A stretch of DNA of 64,000 nt from Aeromonas tecta (GTDB taxonomy: Bacteria; Pseudomonadota; Gammaproteobacteria; Enterobacterales; Aeromonadaceae): the NCBI RefSeq assembly GCF_000820185.1, contig NZ_CDCA01000046.1, forward strand, positions 1-64,000. The letters are read 5' to 3'. The position numbers and the translations under genes were made by a program. Position 1 is the first letter of the stretch. Each line of letters begins with the position of its first letter. Below are positions 8,957 through 15,200 of this stretch, piece after piece. The notes beneath the pieces are model-generated. The model was not told the origin of the DNA. It worked only from the letters and a program-made list of their open reading frames with translations, and did not search any database.

Positions 8957-10279
8957 TCACACCGTCGCGTCCGCAGCCTTCTCGGCGGCGATGGGCTCCA
9001 CTCTGGTGACCAACAGTTGGTCAATCTTGTAGCTGTCGATGTCCACTACCTCGAACTTGTAACCGGCGTACTTAACCGAATCGGTGCGCTTAGGGATCTT
9101 GCGCAGCATAAACATGATAAAGCCGGCGATGGTCTCGTAGTTCTGTGCATCCGGGAACTCTTCGATGTCGAAGGCCCGCATCACGTCGGAGATGGGGGTC
9201 ACCCCGTCCACCAGCCAGGAATTCTCGTCCCGCTGCACTATCTGCTCTTCCACCACGTGGGTGGCCCACTCACCCATGACGGTACTCATCAGGTCATTCA
9301 TGGTGACGATGCCCACCACCAGGGCGTACTCGTTCATCACCACGGCGAAGTCGCCTCTGTGGTTCTTGAAGTACTCCATCGCCTCGTAGAGGTTCAGGGT
9401 GTCGGGGATGATGATGACGTTCTGCACCAGGGAGCCGCTGTTGAGATCGATGCTCTGGCCGCTGATGACGCGGATCAGCAGCTCCTTCGCATCGACGAAG
9501 CCCTTGATGCTGTCGAGGTTGTGATCACACACCAGGAACTTGTTGTGGGGGTGTTCGGCAATCTTGGCCTTGATGCTCTCCTCGCCCTCTTGCAGGGTGA
9601 AGTAGATGAGGCTCTCGCGCGCCGTCATGGCTGAGGTGACACCGAGGGACTGCAACTCGAACACGTTCTCGATGAGCTGATGCTCTTCGCGCTGGATAAC
9701 CCCCGCCTCGGCGCCCGCATCCATCACCGCATAGATGTCATCCGAGGTGATTTCGTCGTTGCGCACCATGGAGACCCGCAGCAGGCGAAACAGCGCATTG
9801 GCCAGGCCATTGAAGAACCACACCAGCGGCATCAGCAGGGTCACGCACAGCAGCATGGGCCGCACCACTACCACGGCAACCCGCTCCGGCATGGTCATGG
9901 CCAGACGCTTGGGCATCAGATCCGCTATCAGGATAAACATGCCGGTGACGAACACGAAGGAGGCTATTGAGCTTATCTGGGAGAGCCAGGGGCCCTGATA
10001 GAAGCCGGAGATAAACGCCTTGATGGCGGGGTTCAGGGCGGATTCGCCCAGGATACCGCCCAGGATGGCGACGGTGTTGAGGCCTATTTGCACCACGGTA
10101 AAGAAGTTACCCGGCTGGGCCTGGAGTGCCAGCACTTTTTCGGCATGGCGATTGCCCTCGTCGGCCATCACCTGCAACTTGATCTTGCGGGACGCGGCGA
10201 GGGAGATCTCGGAAAGCGAGAAGAACACGCTGCTGGCAACCAGCAACATCAGCAAAAATAAACTATCGGCAAAACTCAT
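8957..10279 (-). CDS. ytfL: YtfL/PaeA-type CNNM-CorC family transporter
   Basis: This 440-residue protein has an N-terminal four-segment DUF21/CNNM membrane domain (FFSLSEISLAASRKIK, then VVQIGLN-VAILGGI). A cytoplasmic CBS pair (about 205-330, including DFAVVMNEYALVVGIVT) and a C-terminal CorC/HlyC domain (NYETIAGFIMFMLRKIPKRTDS, shown broken here as NYETIAGFI and MLRKIPKRTDS) follow. Order, length and many blocks match E. coli YtfL (447 residues), reported as PaeA, an exporter protecting against polyamine stress. An alternative is divalent-cation handling, as for other CorC relatives. The gene faces away from the prophage at 10437, and its 3' end is partly repeated just downstream. Confidence 0.9.
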   Translation of the reverse strand: MSFADSLFLLMLLVASSVFFSLSEISLAASRKIKLQVMADEGNRHAEKVLALQAQPGNFFTVVQIGLNTVAILGGILGESALNPAIKAFISGFYQGPWLSQISSIASFVFVTGMFILIADLMPKRLAMTMPERVAVVVVRPMLLCVTLLMPLVWFFNGLANALFRLLRVSMVRNDEITSDDIYAVMDAGAEAGVIQREEHQLIENVFELQSLGVTSAMTARESLIYFTLQEGEESIKAKIAEHPHNKFLVCDHNLDSIKGFVDAKELLIRVISGQSIDLNSGSLVQNVIIIPDTLNLYEAMEYFKNHRGDFAVVMNEYALVVGIVTMNDLMSTVMGEWATHVVEEQIVQRDENSWLVDGVTPISDVMRAFDIEEFPDAQNYETIAGFIMFMLRKIPKRTDSVKYAGYKFEVVDIDSYKIDQLLVTRVEPIAAEKAADATV

Positions 10280-10431
10280 GATTAACCTATTGCTACAGCC
10301 GCCTTAGCACAAGACGGCAAACTGGGCCCAGGATACCAGACCGTGAGTCCATCCGGGACTCACACAGGGGCCATATTCTAGCAGAAAAGTGCCCCTTGGG
10401 TGGCGTTATCTTAAGCGATTGCCTATTGCAA

Positions 10432-10460
10432 CAAAAAAGGCGCTCAACGCGCCTTTTTAT
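10432..10460. terminator. Bidirectional terminator at the left prophage junction
   Basis: Hairpin AGGCGC / GCGCCT with an A-run before and a T-run after, so it can stop transcription from both sides. On the minus strand it would end the integrase transcript. Confidence 0.8.
10437..10460. other. attL: left copy of the attachment core
   Basis: These 24 bases, reading AAGGCGCTCAACG through GCGCCTTTTTAT, are identical to 46567-46590. The bases flanking the two copies differ. The repeat is next to the integrase gene and the two copies enclose exactly the phage genes. The core is a terminator hairpin, not a tRNA gene. Confidence 0.85.
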
Positions 10461-10600
10461 GCACTCTGCCATCAGATTTACTCATCCCTGCAAACCCAAG
10501 GAATACAGCGCGACGCCTTGCTATGTCTGGCTTACAGCAGTATTCCTTCAGCCAAGCGAGAAGCTCTGATGAGCTTTCATTCCCCCTCATGAATGGTCAG

Positions 10601-10621
10601 GTGTGGTCAATCGTGTGGACA
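10601..10621. promoter_or_regulatory. Possible integrase arm-type binding sites, left arm
   Basis: Two direct repeats, GTGTGGTCA and GTGTGGACA, lie 9-30 bases from the integrase stop, and similar sequences occur in the right arm (46309, 46501, 46512). Repeats of this kind near att sites are typical arm sites for P2-group integrases. The assignment is inferred from position and repetition. Confidence 0.4.
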
Positions 10622-10629
10622 CTCCACAC

Positions 10630-11628
10630 CTAACCGGCTCCACCTTTCAGCGGGTTGAACTGCACGGCATCCTGTAAAAAATCAGGGGCGAAATGAGCAT
10701 AGGTCATCGTCTGCTGGATAGTGGCATGACCCAGGATCCGTTGCAGCACCAAGATGTTCCCGCCATTCGTCATAAAGTGGGTGGCAAAGGTGTGCCGTAG
10801 TGCATGCACGGCTTGCCCTTTGGGCAAATCAGGCTTAACAGCCTTCAACATCTCTCGTACCCGTAGGTAATTTGCAGTGGGAAACAACACCCCTCGTTTG
10901 TTCGCCACCCATTGAGCCTCAACCTCTGCACTGATGGGGACCGTCCGATTTTTACCGTTCTTGGTAGCCACGAACGTCACCCGTCGGTTGACTACATGCT
11001 CAGCCCGAACCGTGGAAGCCTCACTCCACCGTGCGCCGGTGCTCAGGCATAGCACAGCAATTCCTCGATCATCCCCGATCAACCCAGCCAACAAATGCTG
11101 GACCTCAAGTGGAGAGAGGTAACTCATCTCTCTAGGGGCAACCTTCAAAGCCTTCAGTTCCCGAATCGGGTTATCACTGCGGTAGAACCCCCCCTCAATG
11201 AGGAAGTTGAACATACCACTCAACTCCACCACCAGGCGATTGACGCTATTGGGGGTTATGCCTGCGGCAAGCATACGTGAGCGCAACAAAGTCAAGGTAT
11301 GGGCATCAAGCTGATTGACCCGCACCTCACCCAGATAGCGATCTGCCCGCAGCAAGGTGCGGCGTGCATGGGTGCCCCATTTTTGATACTGCCCTTTGTG
11401 CGCCCACCAGATTTCGATGAGCTCGACCAGTGTGCGGGCATCTGCGAGCTTGCTCTGCCAGGGCTTGTCATGTTGTGTTGCCAGCACATGCCGCTCATAG
11501 GCAACTGCTTCGTGTTTCTTGGAAAACCTCCGCCGGATCCGCTTTCCATTGCGACCCGTCGGCCTGACGTCCACTTGGTACTGACCATCATCGAGCTTCT
11601 TAATCGACATAGCGAAGCTCTCCGACAC
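10630..11628 (-). CDS. int: Phage integrase, tyrosine recombinase
   Basis: This 332-residue protein shows the full catalytic set: Arg200 in STGARWSEA, Lys223 in TKNGK, His275 and Arg278 in HALRHTFATHF, His301 in LGHATI and Tyr310 in TMTYAHF. The N-terminus begins with an AP2-like arm-binding segment (KKLDDGQYQVDVRP). Length is close to HP1 integrase (337). It catalyses insertion and, together with Cox, excision between the 24-bp cores at 10437 and 46567. It is transcribed leftward toward attL, probably together with the repressor gene 57 bases upstream. A start at Met7 is possible. Confidence 0.95.
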   Translation of the reverse strand: MSESFAMSIKKLDDGQYQVDVRPTGRNGKRIRRRFSKKHEAVAYERHVLATQHDKPWQSKLADARTLVELIEIWWAHKGQYQKWGTHARRTLLRADRYLGEVRVNQLDAHTLTLLRSRMLAAGITPNSVNRLVVELSGMFNFLIEGGFYRSDNPIRELKALKVAPREMSYLSPLEVQHLLAGLIGDDRGIAVLCLSTGARWSEASTVRAEHVVNRRVTFVATKNGKNRTVPISAEVEAQWVANKRGVLFPTANYLRVREMLKAVKPDLPKGQAVHALRHTFATHFMTNGGNILVLQRILGHATIQQTMTYAHFAPDFLQDAVQFNPLKGGAG

Positions 11629-11685
11629 TGGCCCGATAACACAGGCCCATAGTTTCTATGACATCAATAAACGCCCAATGAAGGG

Positions 11686-11994
11686 TTAACCAGTCTTCTG
11701 GTCTGAGAGGGATGAGTCGTTGCCCTCCTGCCCAACGTGTGCGAGAACCGGCGCGATCTGGCCGGATTCGGGTGAAACTTCATCAAACATGAACCAATCT
11801 CTGTATTTCCTAAATCGCTCAAACTTGAAAAGTTTTGCTCCAACTTCAAAAGACATCTGTGCTTTACCGCTCTCATAGCCGCAATAACTTGTGTAATTAA
11901 TTCCTGTTAAATCAGTTAGTTCCTTTCTATTCAGTCTCTCCGACTCGCGAATTAAACGCAGTTTCTCTCCTGAGGTGATTGACGGCATTATCAT
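11686..11994 (-). CDS. Phage repressor (CI/C-type) with HTH
   Basis: A 102-residue HTH_3-type protein: SGEKLRLIRESERLNRKELTDLTGINYTS covers the helix-turn-helix near residues 8-38 (given here as SGEKLRLIRESE and RKELTDLTGINYTS). Its length matches the short C repressors of P2-like phages (about 99), which lack the autocleavage domain of lambda CI. Divergent orientation to cox across a 101-bp region is the standard lysis/lysogeny switch arrangement, so it is likely the immunity repressor. A second in-frame ATG two codons later could be the start. Repression of the cox side is inferred. Confidence 0.8.
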   Translation of the reverse strand: MIMPSITSGEKLRLIRESERLNRKELTDLTGINYTSYCGYESGKAQMSFEVGAKLFKFERFRKYRDWFMFDEVSPESGQIAPVLAHVGQEGNDSSLSDQKTG

Positions 11995-12095
11995 ATCTCG
12001 TAATAATTACTATAAATGACACATGACCATTGAGGTCGCCAAATCCCCTGAAAGCTCTCTACAGCCGGCAGGGGCAACCAGAGAGGTTATCAGAT
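11995..12095. promoter_or_regulatory. Early switch region between repressor and cox
   Basis: The 101-bp divergent region contains the 11-base palindrome GTAATAATTAC (12000-12010), followed at once by TATAAA (12011-12016), a possible -10 for the rightward early promoter. The palindrome would place a repressor operator over that promoter. A GAGAGG ribosome site for cox lies at 12081-12086. Confidence 0.5.
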
Positions 12096-12422
12096 ATGAG
12101 TGATCCAACCAAAACCCCGAGCAGTCAGACCGAGGTGCCCGCCAAGTTTGCTGTCGGTCTCACCCCTTCATTGGTTCACACCGATGCCGTGACCGCCGAT
12201 GCGTTTGCCCATGCCATCGGCAAAACCCGCAAGGCCGTGGTGGAGATGATCAAAGTGGGCAAGCTACCCGGCGTAGAAATGAAGGTCCCAGGAAACCCCA
12301 ATGCCAAGGGTGACTACTACGTATACCTGCCCGCCTGGAATGCGGGGCTGAAATTAGCCTTCGAAAGCAGGCCCAAGGAAATCCGTGATGGCTGGCTAGC
12401 ATGGCTTGGGCTGAGTGTCTGA
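12096..12422 (+). CDS. cox: Cox regulator/excisionase
   Basis: This 108-residue protein has a C-terminal half that closely follows P2 Cox, with VYLPAWNAGLKLAFESRPKE and then IRDGWLAWLGL. A MerR-like helix-turn-helix (AFAHAIGKTRKAVVEMIKVGK) precedes it. Cox shuts off the repressor promoter and directs integrase toward excision. The start at 12096 is chosen for its GAGAGG site 9 bases upstream. The N-terminus is about 17 residues longer than P2 Cox and is Ser/Thr/Pro-rich. It is the first gene of the rightward early operon. Confidence 0.93.
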   Translation: MSDPTKTPSSQTEVPAKFAVGLTPSLVHTDAVTADAFAHAIGKTRKAVVEMIKVGKLPGVEMKVPGNPNAKGDYYVYLPAWNAGLKLAFESRPKEIRDGWLAWLGLSV

Positions 12423-12497
12423 ATGAACTGCATAAACACCTCTCGGTTTGTGGCTCGTTTGCCACCAAACCATAGCGACCTTTGGAGGGATATCAGA

Positions 12498-12980
12498 GTG
12501 TCGAATATCACTAAAAGCCTACACCCCCACTACCGCGGAGCCTGTGCCAGCTTCGCGAAGGATCACAACGTAGAGCGGGTGGCCACCAGTATTGGCATGT
12601 CTGCCCATGTACTGCGTAACAAGTTCAATCAGGCACAGAAACACAAGCTTTCAGGTGAAGATCTGATTGCGCTCTACCACGCCACTCATGACGAAACTCT
12701 GCTTGATGCTTTGTTGCTGGAATGCGGCTTGACTGCTGTCGCGATCCCCAGTACCGAGCGCGCCCCGTCATTGACTCACCAGGTGATCCAACTGAACTCA
12801 CAGATAGCGAATATCGGCCAGCGTACCCTGGAGCTCACGGAACGGGGCCGCATCACCTGCAACGAACACAGCTCTTTTATGAGTATCGCCACCGCGGCGA
12901 TGGGTTCTGTTGCTCTTCTCATCAACGATGTCGAGCAGCGATTCCAGGTGATGTCACCTCTTGCTGCATTGGCGATGTAA
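12498..12980 (+). CDS. CII-like early regulator (Phage_CII family)
   Basis: About 160 residues from a GTG start supported by GGAGGG 8 bases upstream. The N-terminal half (YRGACASFAKDHNVERVATSIGMSAHVLRNKFN, seen as YRGACASFAKDHN and GMSAHVLRNKFN) is a helix-turn-helix of the Phage_CII type found in the same place in HP1, K139 and P2-like genomes. The rest is helical. It probably regulates early transcription, but its target is not evident. It follows cox in the early operon with a 75-base gap. Confidence 0.8.
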   Translation: MSNITKSLHPHYRGACASFAKDHNVERVATSIGMSAHVLRNKFNQAQKHKLSGEDLIALYHATHDETLLDALLLECGLTAVAIPSTERAPSLTHQVIQLNSQIANIGQRTLELTERGRITCNEHSSFMSIATAAMGSVALLINDVEQRFQVMSPLAALAM

Positions 12981-12990
12981 GGGGTTACGC

Positions 12991-13401
12991 ATGAGTGCTG
13001 CAGAGAATTACCCAGCCTTATTAAGAGCCCAGCTTCTTCAAAGCAAATCCCAAGTACCGCGCTACTGGCGTGAGGCAAATCAAAAACAACGTGAAGCTGT
13101 CTGTTACATCGCTCAGTTGTCAATTGCGTTAGCGGGTCAGGCATTGCCCATCGGCAGGGCTGACAGAGAGTCGATCCGCCAGGCTGTGATAGCGCTTGGG
13201 TTACAGCATCTGTTTCATGGGCGCATATCGGAATACGAGTGGCACACCGGATGTTTACCGGAACGGCAACCAGAAGAGGAAACAAGATCAGCCGATCGGC
13301 TGGATAAGAAGAAAACCCTGTTGACTGAGATTGTCAGTGGGCAGAACACCGCAAATAGCGGGCAAAAGAAAACCCCGATCAACGGTGCAGCAAACACCTA
13401 A
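12991..13401 (+). CDS. Hypothetical early phage protein, 136 aa
   Basis: The protein starts MSAAENYPALLRAQLLQSK with a GGGG ribosome site 6 bases upstream and lies 10 bases after the CII-like gene. The first 90 residues look helical and conserved-phage-like. The C-terminal 45 residues are rich in Lys, Glu, Gln and Asn and are probably disordered. I do not recognise a family. Position in the early operon suggests a role in early control or replication, but nothing in the sequence proves one. Confidence 0.65.
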   Translation: MSAAENYPALLRAQLLQSKSQVPRYWREANQKQREAVCYIAQLSIALAGQALPIGRADRESIRQAVIALGLQHLFHGRISEYEWHTGCLPERQPEEETRSADRLDKKKTLLTEIVSGQNTANSGQKKTPINGAANT

Positions 13402-13438
13402 CGGGGCTCTTATCAACAACCTAGCAAGGAAAGTTGAC

Positions 13439-13624
13439 ATGACAACTTTAGCAATCCCCTGCGCGCTGCGCAACCGCAAGATCCAGCACCGCCGTTTAGC
13501 TGGCCCCTATGGTCAGCACTATTCAGCTCAAGACCTGACAATTCTGACCCAACGTGCAAATGCACTGGTTTGGGCATCCCTGTTCGGTCACATCAATCGC
13601 ATCAGTACCCACCAAGGAGCCTAA
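13439..13624 (+). CDS. Small early phage protein, 61 aa
   Basis: ATG 13439 has AAGGAAAG upstream. The product is basic (NRKIQHRRLAGPYG) and ends HINRISTHQGA. It sits 37 bases after the previous gene and 2 bases before the next one, so it fits the tightly packed early operon. No family is recognised. Confidence 0.55.
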   Translation: MTTLAIPCALRNRKIQHRRLAGPYGQHYSAQDLTILTQRANALVWASLFGHINRISTHQGA

Positions 13625-13626
13625 CC

Positions 13627-13914
13627 ATGTCTATGCCAAACACCGAAATGCCGTCCATGACTGCCCTCAACGACAGCACCCGCCAGCGCCTGCGCCAACT
13701 GCGCGAAACCCTGGGACTGAGTCGCCCCAAGTTTGCTGCACAGCTGGATATCCCGCCCACCACGCTCAAGAACTACGAGCTGGGCTATCGGGAGATTGGG
13801 GGTGGCTTGTTGCTGCGCATCATCAACACTCCCGGCCTGTCTGATTACACCGTTTGGCTAATGAAAGGCTCACTGATCATCCCTGAGCAAGTACGCCCGA
13901 CCCAACCCCATTAA
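13627..13914 (+). CDS. HTH-type early regulator, 95 aa
   Basis: The protein has a clear XRE-type helix-turn-helix: LRQLRETLGLSRPKFAAQLD followed by IPPTTLKNYELG. The rest (LLLRIINTPGLSDYTVWLM) resembles the short tail seen in small phage repressors. The start at 13627 has AAGGAG 9 bases upstream. It is a second DNA-binding protein in the early operon besides Cox and the CII-like protein, and could modulate replication or late onset. That role is inferred. Confidence 0.75.
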   Translation: MSMPNTEMPSMTALNDSTRQRLRQLRETLGLSRPKFAAQLDIPPTTLKNYELGYREIGGGLLLRIINTPGLSDYTVWLMKGSLIIPEQVRPTQPH

Positions 13915-13960
13915 TCCCATAAGGGGCTGCTCCGGTGGCCCCATCCATTAGGAGAACTTC

Positions 13961-14407
13961 ATGAGCGACGCAATCAAGATCGCCCATCAGGCCCCCAAGC
14001 TGATCGAGGGGATGCTGGCCGACATGTTCGCTGCCCGAGCAGATGACAATCGAGTTTGCATGGGTTGCGTCCAGTCTGGTCCGCAACACATCCAGATCCA
14101 GCTGGTTGTAACCAGCCGCCTGGATGCGCTGCTGGATGATGACAGCGGAGACGATGACGAGCATGACGCCATTGAGTCAGCCTCGCCGAAAAGCGGGTTG
14201 TATATGAGCTGGCTGGTATACAGAGCTGAATTTATTGACACCAGCGGCTGCTCCAGAACAGACACTGATGAGCTCCTGGCCCTGGGGGCGATCCGCTCCA
14301 TCTACTGGCTGGCCCTGGGGCAAGGGGAAACCTGGCTTGCCACCGAGATCGGCAACTGGTGGGAAGAGTGCGCCCCGCTGCATGGGCTCGGGGAGGTGAT
14401 CAGATGA
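13961..14407 (+). CDS. Hypothetical early phage protein, 148 aa
   Basis: ATG follows AGGAGAACTTC at ideal spacing. The product is acidic, with an Asp/Glu cluster (DDDSGDDDEHD) near residue 60-70, and has a Trp-rich C-terminus (WLATEIGNWWEE). Its last four bases overlap the next start (ATGA), so translation is probably coupled. No family is recognised and there is no signal peptide or membrane segment. Confidence 0.65.
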   Translation: MSDAIKIAHQAPKLIEGMLADMFAARADDNRVCMGCVQSGPQHIQIQLVVTSRLDALLDDDSGDDDEHDAIESASPKSGLYMSWLVYRAEFIDTSGCSRTDTDELLALGAIRSIYWLALGQGETWLATEIGNWWEECAPLHGLGEVIR

Positions 14408-14910
14408 GAGACGCTCAACGCAGCATGCCTGACGAGATTGCCCGTCTTCACTATGAGAACGTATACGACGAGAAGTCACTCAGCACATTTTTAGAGCATT
14501 TGCGCGAGTATCAGACAAGGTTGCTCGCCTTTCGCCATCCGCGTGACAAAGAACGTGCAAGGGATTATCTGAAAGCCTGCCGTAAAGAGCGTTTCCGCAT
14601 TCAAGAAGCGCGCAGCAGGATCAGTGGGCGAACAGCCCGTGCCCACTATTTACTCAACATTATCGGGATATTCCAGCGCCCTGATTTCTCCCCTGTAGAT
14701 AAGTGGTGGGAAGTCTGGCACGAAGATGTGGCCCGCTTGCGCCATTATCAGTGCGAGTTACTCGGCTATCGCTGCCTGTCTCCTCGCCCGCGTGCCAGTG
14801 TGGCGCTGGCCCTATCCCTGTGCAAAGAAGCGCGCAAGCAGATCAATCATGCCCGCACGGTGATTGTCGCCCTCACGCCTCGGCATACCATGGGGAGTGC
14901 CACCCTATGA
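14404..14910 (+). CDS. Early phage protein with two internal repeats, 168 aa
   Basis: Two copies of one helical motif are visible: LREYQTRLLAFR...LKACRKERFRIQEAR near residues 35-75, and LRHYQCELLGYR...LSLCKEARKQINHAR near 113-155. A third copy forms the core of the next protein (14907-15200). The motif is strongly basic with a conserved Cys. The gene overlaps its neighbours by four bases on each side (ATGA), so the three genes from 13961 form a coupled block upstream of the replication initiator. The function is unknown. Nucleic-acid or gpA binding would suit the charge and position, but this is speculation. Confidence 0.65.
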   Translation: MRDAQRSMPDEIARLHYENVYDEKSLSTFLEHLREYQTRLLAFRHPRDKERARDYLKACRKERFRIQEARSRISGRTARAHYLLNIIGIFQRPDFSPVDKWWEVWHEDVARLRHYQCELLGYRCLSPRPRASVALALSLCKEARKQINHARTVIVALTPRHTMGSATL

Positions 14911-15200
14911 GCTCTCCACAGCCAAACACCCCGGACTTTGCAACACTGCAATCGGAAGCGGAGGCCGATATTGCCGCCTTGTCCGCCATCGCCAAGATAA
15001 AGCTGGCAACCCTTCGCCAATATCAGCACCAGCTCCTGGCTTTGCGAAAAGCTCACCTACCAAATCCCAGATTCCCCCGGTGCCGCTTGCTGTTTGAATG
15101 CAGGGAGGAACGCCGCGCCCGCATCGAAGCGTTATACACCGTAGCTCACCAGGAGCGGTATCTTGCCCACCTGCGCTGTGATGAGCCCCTGCCATTCTGA
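14907..15200 (+). CDS. Early phage protein with one copy of the same repeat, 97 aa
   Basis: The centre reads LRQYQHQLLALRK...LLFECREERRARIEALY, matching the two repeats of the protein encoded just upstream. The start overlaps the previous stop as ATGA, and its stop overlaps the gpA start as TGATG. The product is basic with an acidic N-terminal third. It is probably a paralogue born by duplication of the upstream gene or part of it. No known domain is recognised. Confidence 0.65.
   Translation: MSSPQPNTPDFATLQSEAEADIAALSAIAKIKLATLRQYQHQLLALRKAHLPNPRFPRCRLLFECREERRARIEALYTVAHQERYLAHLRCDEPLPF

Noticed and set aside
10389-10592. 67-codon frame spanning attL
   Set aside because: It crosses the att core and terminator hairpin, so it is a junction artefact.
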